Source: Undibacterium umbellatum (GTDB lineage: Bacteria; Pseudomonadota; Gammaproteobacteria; Burkholderiales; Burkholderiaceae_D). From it: a stretch of 64,000 nt of DNA. Shown in pieces: positions 40,313 through 49,379 of this stretch; within the stretch, counting starts at the first letter, position 1, and each line of letters starts with the position of its first letter. The translations under genes were made by a program, and so were the position numbers. A model generated the notes under the pieces. The model did no database searches, was not told the DNA's origin, and worked only from the letters and a program-made list of their open reading frames with translations. The stretch lies in contig NZ_JACOFX010000008.1 in the NCBI RefSeq assembly GCF_014284125.1, positions 124,001-188,000 of the forward strand, written 5' to 3'.

Positions 40313-40397
40313 TGGTGCCCACGGAGGGACTCGAACCCCCACATCCGAAGACACATGGACCTGAACCATGCGCGTCTACCAATTCCGCCACGTGGGC
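40313..40397 (-). tRNA. tRNA-Leu (anticodon CAG), copy 1
   Basis: The minus strand gives an 85-nt class II tRNA: acceptor GCCCACG pairing with CGTGGGC, D arm GCGGAATTGGTAGACGC, anticodon stem CATGG/CCATG around TTCAGGT (anticodon CAG, reading CUG), a long variable arm with a TTCG loop, T arm GGGGTTCGAGTCCC and an encoded CCA end. All features fit tRNA-Leu. Confidence 0.97.
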
Positions 40398-40403
40398 AAC
40401 GGA

Positions 40404-40648
40404 AGGCATTATTATAGAGCATTTACCTGGTTTTGGGGAAATATTTTTCCTGGATAATGCGACTGGCAATTTGCGCGCTAATATTGGCATGTTGATGAGC
40501 AATTAAACTAGCATCTGCTGAGAGTCTTGTTATGTATGAACAGCAAATGATATGGCAGTCTGGGGTAGGGTGAGAATGACTTACAGAGAGGACGAGATTG
40601 TTTGAAAGCCAGGTTTGCTGTGGCAAGGGGATTGAAAACGGAAGGCAT
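40404..40648. other. Spacer between the two tRNA-Leu genes
   Basis: About 245 bp without a convincing gene on either strand. It holds the -10 box for tRNA copy 1 (TATAAT on the minus strand, 40416-40411) with no clear -35. Nothing else recognised. Confidence 0.6.
40411..40416 (-). promoter_or_regulatory. -10 box of tRNA-Leu copy 1
   Basis: A perfect TATAAT on the minus strand placed 13 nt before the mature 5' end at 40397. The region 16-19 bp upstream has only a poor -35 (TTCCCC-like). Confidence 0.55.
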
Positions 40649-40653
40649 AATTG

Positions 40654-40682
40654 AAAAAGCCCGCTGATTTTCATCAGCGGGC
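40654..40682 (-). terminator. Terminator of tRNA-Leu copy 2
   Basis: The same GCCCGCTGAT-GAAA-ATCAGCGGGC hairpin and T-run as after copy 1, on the minus strand. It should separate transcription of the two tRNAs. Confidence 0.92.
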
Positions 40683-40692
40683 TCTCAAATTG

Positions 40693-40777
40693 TGGTGCCC
40701 ACGGAGGGACTCGAACCCCCACACCCGAAGGCACATGGACCTGAACCATGCGCGTCTACCAATTCCGCCACGTGGGC
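40693..40777 (-). tRNA. tRNA-Leu (anticodon CAG), copy 2
   Basis: An 85-nt tRNA identical to copy 1 except for two bases in the variable arm (minus strand GCCTTCGGGT instead of GTCTTCGGAT). The two changes fall on opposite sides of the arm and swap a T-A pair for a C-G pair, so the structure is kept. CAG anticodon and encoded CCA. Confidence 0.97.
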
Positions 40778-40790
40778 AACGGAGAACAAC

Positions 40791-40818
40791 ATTATAAATT
40801 AATTGAAGCATTTGTCAA
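40791..40818 (-). promoter_or_regulatory. Sigma70 promoter of tRNA-Leu copy 2
   Basis: On the minus strand TTGACA (40818-40813), a 16-bp spacer and TATAAT (40796-40791) are both perfect consensus hexamers, 13 nt before the tRNA 5' end. Confidence 0.9.
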
Positions 40819-40844
40819 GGTGAGTCACCTGAGCAATACAAGAA

Positions 40845-40872
40845 TTGTTAGGCGAAAAAGGTTAGCTACAGT
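40845..40872 (+). promoter_or_regulatory. Candidate rnr promoter
   Basis: TTGTTA, a 16-bp spacer and TACAGT lie 65 nt before the rnr start. Downstream is a 6-bp hairpin TTTGGC-GTAA-GCCAAA (40893-40908) with a GNRA loop and a short T-run, which could be a leader element or attenuator. Confidence 0.35.
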
Positions 40873-40936
40873 AAACTATGGCCTGATAAGATTTTGGCGT
40901 AAGCCAAATTAACTTTTTTAAGAAAAAATACAAAAT

Positions 40937-43429
40937 TTGAACAAGCATTCATACCCCATCCCCAGTCGCGAAGAGATACTGGGTGTTCTACGTACTAACA
41001 CGGCAAAAATGACAACGTCTGCGATTGCAGAGGTGTTGTCAGTGAAACCTGAGGAGTTAGATGGCATGACACGACGATTAAACGCGATGGAAAGAGATGG
41101 GCAAGTCAAAGTAGATAAAGGTGGAAATTATTCCATCGCCAATCAAGATAATTTCATCAGCGGCAAAGTCAGCAGTCATCGCGAAGGATATGGTTTCCTC
41201 ATCCCTGATGATGGCAGTGAAGACCTGTTCCTGCCAGAGCGCGAAATGCAAAAAGTCTTGCATGGCGACCGTGTCATGGCACGCGTGGTTGGTACTGACA
41301 GACGTGGCCGGCTAGAAGGCGGCATTCTTGAAATACTCGACAGAGCCAATACCCATGTCATCGGGCGCTTGCTAAATGAAAACGGGGTATGGATAGTGGC
41401 GCCTGAAGATAAACGCTTCAGCCAGGATATTTTGCTCACCGGTGCACCAGGTAAAGCCAAGGCTGGTCAGGTTGTTAGCGTCGAGTTGACTGAGCAGCCA
41501 ACCCGCTATGCGCAACCAGTTGGTAAAATTGTCGAGATATTGGGTGATGTCGATGATCCAGGTATGGAAATCGAAATCGCTGTTAGAAAATTTGGTGTGC
41601 CGCATGAATTTTCTGAGGCAGTTAAAAAGGCTGCGGCCAAGTTACCTTCAGAAGTCAGAGATAGTGATCTCACAGACCGCGTGGATCTGCGTGATATCCC
41701 ATTGGTGACGATTGATGGTGAAGACGCCCGCGATTTTGATGATGCAGTTTACTGTGAACCAGTCAAGATAGGTCGTAGCAAAGGTCACAGGCTCATCGTT
41801 GCGATTGCCGATGTCAGTCACTATGTCAATCCTAATGATGCTCTTGATGAGGAGGCTCTGCTGCGCAGCACGTCTGTATACTTCCCGCGCCGGGTAATAC
41901 CGATGCTGCCAGAGCGCCTCTCAAATGGACTTTGCTCACTTAATCCTGATGTCGATCGACTGACGCTGGTTTGCGATATGGTGATTACTCAGGATGGAGA
42001 AGTCACGGCTTACCAGTTTTATCCGGCTGTCATCCATTCTGCAGCTCGCTTCACGTATACTGAAGTGGCTGCCATATTGGGTAACACCAAAGGCCCTGAG
42101 GCTGCCAAGCGCCAGACACTGGTGCCTCATCTTTTGCATCTGTATGAGGTCTTCCAGTCTTTATTGAAAGCCCGCCAGGTTCGTGGCGCTATCGACTTTG
42201 AAACGACAGAAACCTATATCGTTTGCAATCCTGCAGGCAAAATAGAAAAGATATTGCCGCGTACACGCAATGATGCGCATAAGCTGATTGAAGAGTGCAT
42301 GCTGGCAGCCAATGTCTGCGCAGCAAATTTACTCGAAACTTATAAGCACCCAGGAACTTACCGCATCCATGCTGGCCCGACCAAAGAGAAACTGACTCAG
42401 GTTAGAAATTTCCTGAAGCAGGTGGGTTTGTTCCTTGGTGGTGGCGACAAACCTGCTGCATCGGACTATGCAGAGCTGATGAATAAAATTAAAGGCCGAC
42501 CAGATGCGCCGCTCTTGCAAACCATGTTGCTACGCTCCATGCAACAGGCGGTATACAGTCCAGATAATATTGGTCACTTCGGTTTGTCTTACGATGCCTA
42601 TGCCCATTTCACTAGTCCGATACGCCGATATCCTGATTTGCTGACTCATAGGGCCATCAAGGCAATTTTGCAAGGTCGCAAGTATGAACCCAAGGGCATA
42701 GACTTGACGCTTTTGAATAGTTCAGTATCGAATGCGACAAGAAAACAGCAGATCGCTGACAAGGCCGCTGGCAAGAAGAAGGAAGAAAAAGAACAGACTA
42801 TCTGGGATGCTCTGGGTGTCCATTGTTCTGCCAACGAGCGCCGGGCTGATGAAGCTTCGCGTGATGTCGAAGCCTGGCTCAAGTGTTACTTCATTCGCAA
42901 TAAGGTAGGTGAAGAATTCACCGGCATGATTACTGGTGTGACCCAGTTTGGTATTTTTGTCCAGCTTGATGAGATCTTTATCGAAGGTCTGGTGCACGTG
43001 ACTGAGTTGGGTGCCGATTACTTCCAATACGACGAGGCGCGCCATGAATTGCGTGGCGAACGTACTGGCAAGCGTTATCAGTTGACCGACAAAATAACGG
43101 TGCAAGTCAGCCGGGTTGACCTGGATGCACGCAAGATAGATCTGGCCATAGTCCAGGCCGTGTCGCCACGCTCTGCAGGATTGGCAGATACTCGTGGTGC
43201 TGCAAATGAAAAAAATCGCAAGGGTGTTGCCAGCTCTAAAAAGGCGCTGCTTGCTCCTGAAGAAAAAGTGGTTTCCACTTATGGCAGAGGTGGTAAAACA
43301 GTTCCTGCCCAAAAAGTAAAAGAAGAAAATGTTTCTGGTGGGCGTCGCCAGAAATCCTCACCCGCTGTCGCTAGCGCCAAGAAAAAAGCGCCTGCTGCTG
43401 CAGGTAAGTCAGCGAAGAAAAGACGCTAG
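40937..43429 (+). CDS. rnr: Ribonuclease R
   Basis: An 830-residue 3'-5' exoribonuclease that degrades structured RNA. Domains in order: N-terminal HTH, cold-shock domains ([19 protein letters not shown]), RNB catalytic domain with [11 protein letters not shown] at residues 260-270 (Asp263, Asp266, Asp268 and Asp269 region), S1 domain near 655-740 ([17 protein letters not shown]) and a Lys/Ala-rich basic tail. The start is a TTG: homology begins at once ([10 protein letters not shown]) and an in-frame stop lies 16 nt upstream, so no ATG is available. No clear Shine-Dalgarno. Confidence 0.96.
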   Translation: MNKHSYPIPSREEILGVLRTNTAKMTTSAIAEVLSVKPEELDGMTRRLNAMERDGQVKVDKGGNYSIANQDNFISGKVSSHREGYGFLIPDDGSEDLFLPEREMQKVLHGDRVMARVVGTDRRGRLEGGILEILDRANTHVIGRLLNENGVWIVAPEDKRFSQDILLTGAPGKAKAGQVVSVELTEQPTRYAQPVGKIVEILGDVDDPGMEIEIAVRKFGVPHEFSEAVKKAAAKLPSEVRDSDLTDRVDLRDIPLVTIDGEDARDFDDAVYCEPVKIGRSKGHRLIVAIADVSHYVNPNDALDEEALLRSTSVYFPRRVIPMLPERLSNGLCSLNPDVDRLTLVCDMVITQDGEVTAYQFYPAVIHSAARFTYTEVAAILGNTKGPEAAKRQTLVPHLLHLYEVFQSLLKARQVRGAIDFETTETYIVCNPAGKIEKILPRTRNDAHKLIEECMLAANVCAANLLETYKHPGTYRIHAGPTKEKLTQVRNFLKQVGLFLGGGDKPAASDYAELMNKIKGRPDAPLLQTMLLRSMQQAVYSPDNIGHFGLSYDAYAHFTSPIRRYPDLLTHRAIKAILQGRKYEPKGIDLTLLNSSVSNATRKQQIADKAAGKKKEEKEQTIWDALGVHCSANERRADEASRDVEAWLKCYFIRNKVGEEFTGMITGVTQFGIFVQLDEIFIEGLVHVTELGADYFQYDEARHELRGERTGKRYQLTDKITVQVSRVDLDARKIDLAIVQAVSPRSAGLADTRGAANEKNRKGVASSKKALLAPEEKVVSTYGRGGKTVPAQKVKEENVSGGRRQKSSPAVASAKKKAPAAAGKSAKKRR

Positions 43430-43464
43430 TACCTCAAAGAAAAGCATGTAAAGAAAAGAATGAA

Positions 43465-44196
43465 ATGAAAAGTAAAATGATTTTTGGTTTCCACGCGGTG
43501 ACCTCCCGGATCCGTCATGAAGCCTCCTCCGTCGAAGAAATCTATGTAGATTCTTCGCGCGTTGATGGCCGTATGAAAGACCTGTTGCAAGCGGCAAAAG
43601 CTGCTGGTGTGCGCATCATCCCGGCGGATGATCAGCGACTGAGCAATATTGTCGGTACGCGCCGCCATCAAGGTGTAGTGGCCAAAGCCAGTGAGTTGTC
43701 ATTGGCACGTAACCTCGATGAATTGCTGGATGCGATTGATGGCCCACCTTTACTGTTGGTGCTGGACGGTATTACTGATCCGCATAATCTGGGTGCCTGC
43801 CTGCGTGTGGCAGACGGTGCCGGTGCTCATGCGGTTATCGCTCCCAAGGACAGGGCTGTGGGCTTGAATGCCACTGCCGCCAAGGTTGCCAGTGGTGCAG
43901 CTGAAACAGTGCCATACATTACCGTCACCAATCTGGCGCGTACCCTGCGTGAGTTGAAAGAGCGTGATATCTGGCTGGTCGGTACGACCGATGATGTCGA
44001 AAAAAATATCTATGATGTGGATTTCAAATCCGGCTGCGCCCTGGTCATGGGTTCGGAAGGTGAGGGCATGCGCCGCCTGACTCGCGAAACCTGCGATGTG
44101 TTGGTCAGTGTCCCCATGTTCGGTTCTGTCGAAAGCCTGAATGTCTCCGTGGCTTCAGGTGTTTGTCTCTACGAAGCACGTCGCCAGCGCCTGTAA
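43465..44196 (+). CDS. rlmB: 23S rRNA (guanosine-2'-O) methyltransferase RlmB
   Basis: A 243-residue SpoU-family enzyme with a trefoil-knot fold that methylates G2251 of 23S rRNA. The N-terminal substrate-binding domain begins [12 protein letters not shown]; the SAM-knot motifs are [21 protein letters not shown] (short: [10 protein letters not shown]), [12 protein letters not shown] and [17 protein letters not shown]. The rnr-rlmB pairing is conserved. It lies 35 nt after rnr. Confidence 0.96.
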   Translation: MKSKMIFGFHAVTSRIRHEASSVEEIYVDSSRVDGRMKDLLQAAKAAGVRIIPADDQRLSNIVGTRRHQGVVAKASELSLARNLDELLDAIDGPPLLLVLDGITDPHNLGACLRVADGAGAHAVIAPKDRAVGLNATAAKVASGAAETVPYITVTNLARTLRELKERDIWLVGTTDDVEKNIYDVDFKSGCALVMGSEGEGMRRLTRETCDVLVSVPMFGSVESLNVSVASGVCLYEARRQRL

Positions 44197-44215
44197 GGCC
44201 ATCGTGCCAGATAAT

Positions 44216-44239
44216 GCCCGGCGATTTTGAGCGCCGGGC
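44216..44239 (+). terminator. GC-rich hairpin after rlmB
   Basis: GCCCGGCG (44216-44223) pairs perfectly with CGCCGGGC (44232-44239) around an 8-nt loop, 19 nt after the rlmB stop. No T-run follows, so it is either a Rho-assisted or weak terminator or an mRNA-end stabiliser. Confidence 0.5.
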
Positions 44240-44299
44240 GCAGCGTTTGCAGAAATACGCTACTATCTTATTCCCTTCCGTCATATCCATATAAATTTC

Positions 44300-45046
44300 A
44301 TGTTTAACAGCCTGAGAGAAGATATAGCCAGCATTATTAAGAAAGATCCTGCCGCCCGTAATGCGTGGGAGGTGATCACTTGTTATCCTGGTTTTCAAGC
44401 TATCCTCATGCACGGTTGGGCGCAATGGTGCTGGAAACGTGGGCTGAAGTGGTTGGGGCGTTTTATTTCTCATATTGCCCGTGTACTGACTGGTATAGAA
44501 ATCCATCCAGGTGCAACGATAGGCCGAAGGGTATTTATTGACCATGGATTTGGTGTGGTTATTGGTGAGACTGCAGAAATTGGCGATGATTGCACGATCT
44601 ACCAGGGAGTGACTCTGGGCGGGACTTCTTTGTCGCGCGGTGCCAAGCGCCATCCTACTCTTGAAGCAGGTGTCATTGTTGGTGCTGGGGCCAAGGTGCT
44701 GGGTGGCTTTACCATTGGTGCCGGGGCCAAGATAGGCTCCAACTCTGTGGTACTCAAGCCTGTGCCTGCCGGTGGTACTGCAGTTGGCAATCCTGCTCAC
44801 GTCATCAAAAAAGAAGTGGCTTCTGCAGATTCAGAAACTGCGCATCTGTTCACGGCCTATGGTGTGACCCAAAACAGTGATGACCCAATCTCCAAAGTCT
44901 TGCATAAGCTGATCGATCACGCTGCTGCACAGCAAGAGCAGATAGAAAAACTGTCTGCAGCATTGGCGCATTCAGGCATCGCCTGTGATGCGACATCAGA
45001 AGTAGAAAAATTGATTCCAGAGCAGATTAATAGTCTGGTTGATTGA
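44300..45046 (+). CDS. cysE: Serine O-acetyltransferase CysE
   Basis: A 248-residue left-handed beta-helix acetyltransferase that makes O-acetylserine, the first step of cysteine synthesis. Hexapeptide repeats start at [16 protein letters not shown] and continue through [24 protein letters not shown]. His82 aligns with the catalytic His of E. coli CysE; the partner Asp position is Glu67, as in the shorter Bacillus-type CysE. It stands alone on the plus strand and converges with nnr. Confidence 0.94.
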   Translation: MFNSLREDIASIIKKDPAARNAWEVITCYPGFQAILMHGWAQWCWKRGLKWLGRFISHIARVLTGIEIHPGATIGRRVFIDHGFGVVIGETAEIGDDCTIYQGVTLGGTSLSRGAKRHPTLEAGVIVGAGAKVLGGFTIGAGAKIGSNSVVLKPVPAGGTAVGNPAHVIKKEVASADSETAHLFTAYGVTQNSDDPISKVLHKLIDHAAAQQEQIEKLSAALAHSGIACDATSEVEKLIPEQINSLVD

Positions 45047-45088
45047 GCCTCAAGCTGAACCTTATTTTAGCCTTGAGCCTGTCGCGAT

Positions 45089-46633
45089 TTAATGGCAGGC
45101 TTTAGTCTGATAGACCAACTGATTAATAATGGATCTGATCTCTGGCAGTAACTCGCTGGCGGTCAGGCCTATAGGCCCTGTTCCGCGTGCGACCAGTGCG
45201 TCGGCTGCATGGCCATGTACCCAAGTGGCGATTCTCGCCGCATCTATGCTGCTGCATGCCTGTGCCAGCAAGGCACCTGCTATACCTGCCAATACATCAC
45301 CGGTGCCACCGCTTGCCAGCGCGGGATTGCCAGTCGTATTGATGAGCAAATCTCCATCTGGATGACAAATGACACTGCCAGAACCCTTTAGTATGACAAC
45401 GGCGTTGAATTGCCTTGCCAATGCTTGAGCAGCTTGCAGTCGATTACTTTGGATGTCTGCCACTTTCTTGTTGAGTAATCTAGCCGCCTCCAGTGGATGT
45501 GGCGTGAGTATGCATGAGTTATTTCTATTGCTTAGCATTGCCTGCAACTTCGTGTCTGCAGCGATCAGATTCAAGGCATCGGCATCAATGATCAATGCCT
45601 TTGCAGTTAGAATCGCGCCAGTGAGTAAGCCATAGGCACTGGTCGATGTTCCCAGGCCTGGGCCTATGACAACCGTGGTATTTGTCAGTGCAATTTCCCC
45701 GATCTTGCGAAACATGATTTCAGGATGCAGACTGTCGTACGCTGGTGCTTCTGCCAGCATGCCGCAGTAAATCCGTCCTGCACCAGAATACTGAGCTGCC
45801 CTGGCAGCAAGTATGGCTGCTCCTGCCATTCCCTTGGCACCACCAAGTATCGCGACATCGCCAAAACTACCTTTGTGACTGTTTTGTTGGCGCGGTGCCA
45901 GGGCGTGTAACAGGGAAGTGCGCTCATTCAAATGGCAGTGGCATTCTGGAAAGAAATTTTCAGAAATATCCAATTTATTGACGGTGACATGACCAGCATA
46001 ATCTTTGCCTGATGCCGTATGCAAGCCGATTTTATTGGCGATATACGTTATAGTGTGACTGGCTTGAATAACAGCACTGCTAGTGCTTGCAGGCTGTCCG
46101 GTATCAGCATTCAAGCCACTAGGCACATCAATCGCCAGAACAGGAATTGCCAGTTCAGCGGCTAGCTGATTGACGAATTCGATGAGCCTGGCAATATCAG
46201 CTTCAGGGGCTCGTTTCAAACCTATCCCGAATAAGCCATCAATGACCATGCTCCAGTTTTGTTGCGGGCCATGGAGTAGTGCGTCTAATTCTACAAATTC
46301 CAGTCCTGCATTCTTGGCTCTTTGCAGCGCTGCTTGCGCATCTTGAGAGTAATTCTCAAGTTCTCCGCACATGATACAAACTACTTTATATCCCTGTCTG
46401 GACAATTGATTCCCGGCTTCATAAGCATCCCCCCCATTATTGCCGGGCCCTGCCAAAATAAGTAGTGGGTCTTGCTTGATTGCGCCTATTTTGATTGCCA
46501 GTCCGGCAGCCGCCTGCCCGGCTTTTTGCATGAGCGTGACTTCACCCTGATGGGCCAAGGCGCGGGTTTCTATATCTCGTATTTGTTCTACGCTATACAG
46601 TCTGGCTTCATGTGTCAATGTCTGAAGCGACAT
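45089..46633 (-). CDS. nnr: Bifunctional NAD(P)HX epimerase/dehydratase
   Basis: A 514-residue fusion that repairs hydrated NAD(P)H. The N-terminal YjeF_N epimerase domain (to about residue 225) has ILAGPGNNGGDAYEAG; the C-terminal ribokinase-like ADP-dependent dehydratase domain has LTPHPLEAARLL and ALASGGTGDVLAGIAG, with Asp446 as the expected catalytic base. Both domains look complete. It starts 3 nt after the fliR stop on the same strand, so it is probably transcribed and perhaps translated with the flagellar export genes, an unusual partner for a metabolic repair enzyme. Confidence 0.95.
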   Translation of the reverse strand: MSLQTLTHEARLYSVEQIRDIETRALAHQGEVTLMQKAGQAAAGLAIKIGAIKQDPLLILAGPGNNGGDAYEAGNQLSRQGYKVVCIMCGELENYSQDAQAALQRAKNAGLEFVELDALLHGPQQNWSMVIDGLFGIGLKRAPEADIARLIEFVNQLAAELAIPVLAIDVPSGLNADTGQPASTSSAVIQASHTITYIANKIGLHTASGKDYAGHVTVNKLDISENFFPECHCHLNERTSLLHALAPRQQNSHKGSFGDVAILGGAKGMAGAAILAARAAQYSGAGRIYCGMLAEAPAYDSLHPEIMFRKIGEIALTNTTVVIGPGLGTSTSAYGLLTGAILTAKALIIDADALNLIAADTKLQAMLSNRNNSCILTPHPLEAARLLNKKVADIQSNRLQAAQALARQFNAVVILKGSGSVICHPDGDLLINTTGNPALASGGTGDVLAGIAGALLAQACSSIDAARIATWVHGHAADALVARGTGPIGLTASELLPEIRSIINQLVYQTKACH

Positions 46634-46636
46634 GAT

Positions 46637-47440
46637 TTATCTCTTTACCGGGATGGGTATTGACGCAGGCTGCCCCAGTGATTGCATCATTTCTATGCCA
46701 CTCTGAAACAGATTTTGTAGGGGGATGAGTAGGTAGGGCATTATCAGTGCCAACATCAAGAAACCTACACCTATGGTAATTGGAAAGCCGATACCAAATA
46801 TATTCAGTTGTGGTGCTGCACGCGTCAATATCCCCAGGGCGACATTGGTTACCAGCAGGGCTGCGACGATAGGTAAGGATAGGTGCATACCGACACTGAA
46901 AATCTGCTCACCCCAGATCGCCAGTTTTTGATAATTGAGGCCTGATTGATAGGTGGTCGCAATCGGGATGGTATGAAAACTTTCGACCAAGGCCTCCAGC
47001 ATGGAGAGATGCACGTTCAACGTCAGCATGAGCAATGTGGCTGTCAGTACCAGGAATTGTGCAATGGCAGAAGAGCGCCCCTGAGTTTGCGGATCAAAAA
47101 AAGTAGCGAAACCCAGGCCCATGGTAAGACCTGAAATCTCGCCAGCCATTTCTATAGCCGAAAAGATCACTCGCATGACAAAACCCATCCCCAAACCGAT
47201 GATGAGCTGCTGCGCCAGCACCAGGATGCCATTCAACGAAATTGGATCGAGATCAGACATAACAGGTAACGTAGGTGCGACGATGAGAGACAGCACCACG
47301 CCCAGGATGATTTTGATACGCACTGGTACAGAATTATTTCCAAACGGCGGTGCCACTGCAATCAATCCCAAAATCCTGGTCAAGGGCCAGATGAAGGAAT
47401 TGATCAGCGCAATCAGCTCATTACTGGAATAGGAAATCAT
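46637..47440 (-). CDS. fliR: Flagellar export apparatus protein FliR
   Basis: A 267-residue polytopic membrane protein of the type III export gate. Characteristic parts are FIWPLTRILGLIAVAPPFGN, VRIKIILGVVLSLIVAP, and the AEISGLTMGLGFATFFDP-like EISGLTMGLGFATFFDPQ. About six hydrophobic segments are present. Last flagellar gene of the fliL-fliR unit, followed by nnr. Confidence 0.96.
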   Translation of the reverse strand: MISYSSNELIALINSFIWPLTRILGLIAVAPPFGNNSVPVRIKIILGVVLSLIVAPTLPVMSDLDPISLNGILVLAQQLIIGLGMGFVMRVIFSAIEMAGEISGLTMGLGFATFFDPQTQGRSSAIAQFLVLTATLLMLTLNVHLSMLEALVESFHTIPIATTYQSGLNYQKLAIWGEQIFSVGMHLSLPIVAALLVTNVALGILTRAAPQLNIFGIGFPITIGVGFLMLALIMPYLLIPLQNLFQSGIEMMQSLGQPASIPIPVKR

Positions 47441-47461
47441 TGGTAGACGACGGCATGCAAA

Positions 47462-47731
47462 TCAGGCCGCCATGGTGGCTATGCTGGAAAACATTTGGCG
47501 CATATAGTCCATCAGGACAGAAAGCATCCACGGCCCGGCAATAATGAGGGTGACAAAGATACCTATCAGCTTGGGGATGAAGGACAAGGTTGTTTCATTA
47601 ATTTGTGTTGCTGCCTGAAAAATACTGACGATAAGACCTATACCCAACGCCACCAGTAATAAGGGTGCGGAGACCATCAAGGTGACTTCCATGGCCTGGC
47701 GGCCCAGTGTCATTACGCTATCGGGTGTCAT
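47462..47731 (-). CDS. fliQ: Flagellar export apparatus protein FliQ
   Basis: An 89-residue protein with two membrane helices, the standard FliQ size. It starts TPDSVMTLGRQAMEVTLMVS and contains IVSIFQAATQINETTLSFIPK, the diagnostic loop between helices. It forms the export gate with FliP and FliR. Confidence 0.97.
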   Translation of the reverse strand: MTPDSVMTLGRQAMEVTLMVSAPLLLVALGIGLIVSIFQAATQINETTLSFIPKLIGIFVTLIIAGPWMLSVLMDYMRQMFSSIATMAA

Positions 47732-47739
47732 GGTGGTCC

Positions 47740-48507
47740 TTAGTAAAAACTTTGCGCAAGTGAGCCTATCAACAGTTGCCAGCCATCTACCAGCACAAAC
47801 AGCATGAGCTTGAAGGGGAGCGACACAATCGCAGGTGAAACCATCATCATACCCATGGACATCAGCACACTGGCGACTACCATATCGATGATGAGAAAGG
47901 GAATAAAAATGGCGAAACTGATCTGAAAAGCAGTTTTTAATTCACTGGTAATAAAAGCTGGTATCAAAATCCGCAAGGACACCTCTTCTGGCCCCTGCAA
48001 CTGGGGAGAATTGGACAATTTTACGTAAAGGGCAAGATCAGTTTGCCGGGTTTGCTTCATCATGAATTGTTTCAGGGGAGTTGCCCCTTTATCCATGGCG
48101 TCTTGCATTGTGATTTTATTTTCAGTAAACGGTTGATAGGCATCAACGTAAATTTTGTCAAAAACCGGCCCCATGACAAACAAGGTCAGAAACAGGGATA
48201 AGCCCACCAGTACCTGATTCGGTGGCGCCGATTGTGTGCCCAGCGCTTGCCTGAGTAGAGACAAAACGATAATGATCCGGGTGAAGCTGGTCATCATCAA
48301 CAGGGCCGCTGGCAAGAAACTAAGTGCCGTCAGAAATAACAGCGTTTGTATGCTGAGAGAATAGTTCTGTCCGCCACCGGGTGCTGGTGTGCTGGTGATT
48401 GCTTGCAGGCCACCATTGGCTTGGGCTATGGCCGCTTCAGGCATAGCGAGTCCACATAGCAAAAGGGGCAACCATAAAAGTGGCAGATGAGAGCGCAAAA
48501 TATTCAT
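47740..48507 (-). CDS. fliP: Flagellar export apparatus protein FliP
   Basis: A 255-residue protein with a cleavable-looking signal peptide (to about residue 28), as known for FliP, and four membrane helices. Signatures are [40 protein letters not shown] and [22 protein letters not shown] in part. It forms the core ring of the export gate. Confidence 0.97.
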   Translation of the reverse strand: MNILRSHLPLLWLPLLLCGLAMPEAAIAQANGGLQAITSTPAPGGGQNYSLSIQTLLFLTALSFLPAALLMMTSFTRIIIVLSLLRQALGTQSAPPNQVLVGLSLFLTLFVMGPVFDKIYVDAYQPFTENKITMQDAMDKGATPLKQFMMKQTRQTDLALYVKLSNSPQLQGPEEVSLRILIPAFITSELKTAFQISFAIFIPFLIIDMVVASVLMSMGMMMVSPAIVSLPFKLMLFVLVDGWQLLIGSLAQSFY

Positions 48508-48516
48508 GCAATGTAT

Positions 48517-48957
48517 TTAGCTGTTGTCAGATCGCTCGGTCGTTCGCTTATCTAGTGTGCGCTTGAGCCAGGTAGAAAAAGGGTCGCTTGCGGCTGTTTG
48601 CGCTGACTGATTCAGCAATTCGTCTTGTTTTGGCATGCTACCGAGCTTATTGATATTGTTTGCAGTTACTCCCAGGATCAGCCACTGATCGCCGACTTCA
48701 ACCACCATTACCCGCTCGCGATTACCGACATTGATACCGCCGATGATCTTGACCGGGATTTTATTGCCGGCGTTCATGGGCCCCAGACGACGCATTAGCC
48801 AGGCGGCCGCAAAAACCAGTCCCAACACGAACAGCAGTGCAGTAGCAATTTGCAATAAACCACCACTTGGCGATATAGGGGCAGGTTCGGCTGCAAATGC
48901 CGCATTGCTCAGCAAAACGATCAACGCCAATGCAAGATAACGCACTTGCTTCCTCAT
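48517..48957 (-). CDS. fliO: Flagellar assembly protein FliO
   Basis: A 146-residue protein with an N-terminal signal-like helix and a second membrane helix (LLQIATALLFVLGLVFAAAW), then a small cytoplasmic domain (GINVGNRERVMVVEVGDQWLILGVT). This is the FliO plan; FliO helps assemble FliP into the gate. It overlaps fliN by 4 nt. FliO is poorly conserved, so position helps the call. Confidence 0.93.
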   Translation of the reverse strand: MRKQVRYLALALIVLLSNAAFAAEPAPISPSGGLLQIATALLFVLGLVFAAAWLMRRLGPMNAGNKIPVKIIGGINVGNRERVMVVEVGDQWLILGVTANNINKLGSMPKQDELLNQSAQTAASDPFSTWLKRTLDKRTTERSDNS

Positions 48958-49379
48958 TTGTTGAGCTTGCGTATACGTTCGGCAGGCGTGACGATATCGG
49001 TCAAACGTATACCAAACTTGTCGTTAACCACCACCACTTCGCCTTGTGCAATAAGGCAGCCATTGACCAATACGTCCATAGGTTCACCCGCCAGGCCGTC
49101 AAGTTCGACAACAGAACCCTGTGCCAGTTGAAGCAGGTTTTTGATGGCGATCTTGGTACGGCCCAGTTCGACAGTCAGTTGTACTGGGATGTCCAGAATG
49201 AAGTCGATGTCATTATGGGTTTCAGTCGTTGTACCCTTGCCGCTGAATTCCTTGAAAATAGCAGCGCTGGCAGGCGGCGCTTCAGCTTTTTCTGCTGCTG
49301 CGGCTTCTGCTCTTTCCTGCTCTGCAATTGCTGCACCCCAGTCGTCTTCACTGATGGGGGATTCGCCGTTATCATCCAT
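48954..49379 (-). CDS. fliN: Flagellar motor switch protein FliN
   Basis: A 141-residue C-ring protein. The SpoA domain occupies the C-terminal 80 residues (ILDIPVQLTVELGRTKIAIKN, GSVVELDGLAGEPMDVLVNG, FGIRLTDIV). The N-terminal 50 residues are acidic and Ala-rich and begin with MDDNGESPISEDDW, the region thought to contact CheY-P and FliH in other species. Overlaps fliM by 8 nt. Confidence 0.97.
   Translation of the reverse strand: MDDNGESPISEDDWGAAIAEQERAEAAAAEKAEAPPASAAIFKEFSGKGTTTETHNDIDFILDIPVQLTVELGRTKIAIKNLLQLAQGSVVELDGLAGEPMDVLVNGCLIAQGEVVVVNDKFGIRLTDIVTPAERIRKLNK

Larger units (their letters stand above)
40268..40403. repeat. Direct repeat copy 1 (tRNA-Leu plus terminator)
   Basis: About 136 bp nearly identical to 40649-40783. 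The copies differ at two positions in the tRNA variable arm and by a one-base deletion plus one further difference between tRNA and terminator (CAAACTTG against CAAATTG). Each unit holds the whole tRNA and its terminator. Confidence 0.9.
40649..40783. repeat. Direct repeat copy 2 (tRNA-Leu plus terminator)
   Basis: Second copy of the tRNA-terminator unit found at 40268-40403, in the same orientation and about 245 bp away. The near identity over the non-tRNA part points to recent duplication or gene conversion. Confidence 0.9.

Noticed and set aside
40293..40502. Small minus-strand open frame covering tRNA-Leu copy 1
   Set aside because: The sequence is a tRNA with promoter and terminator; the frame is incidental.
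42722..43312. 196-codon minus-strand frame opposite rnr
   Set aside because: Shadow of the RNase R reading frame; no motif and no promoter.
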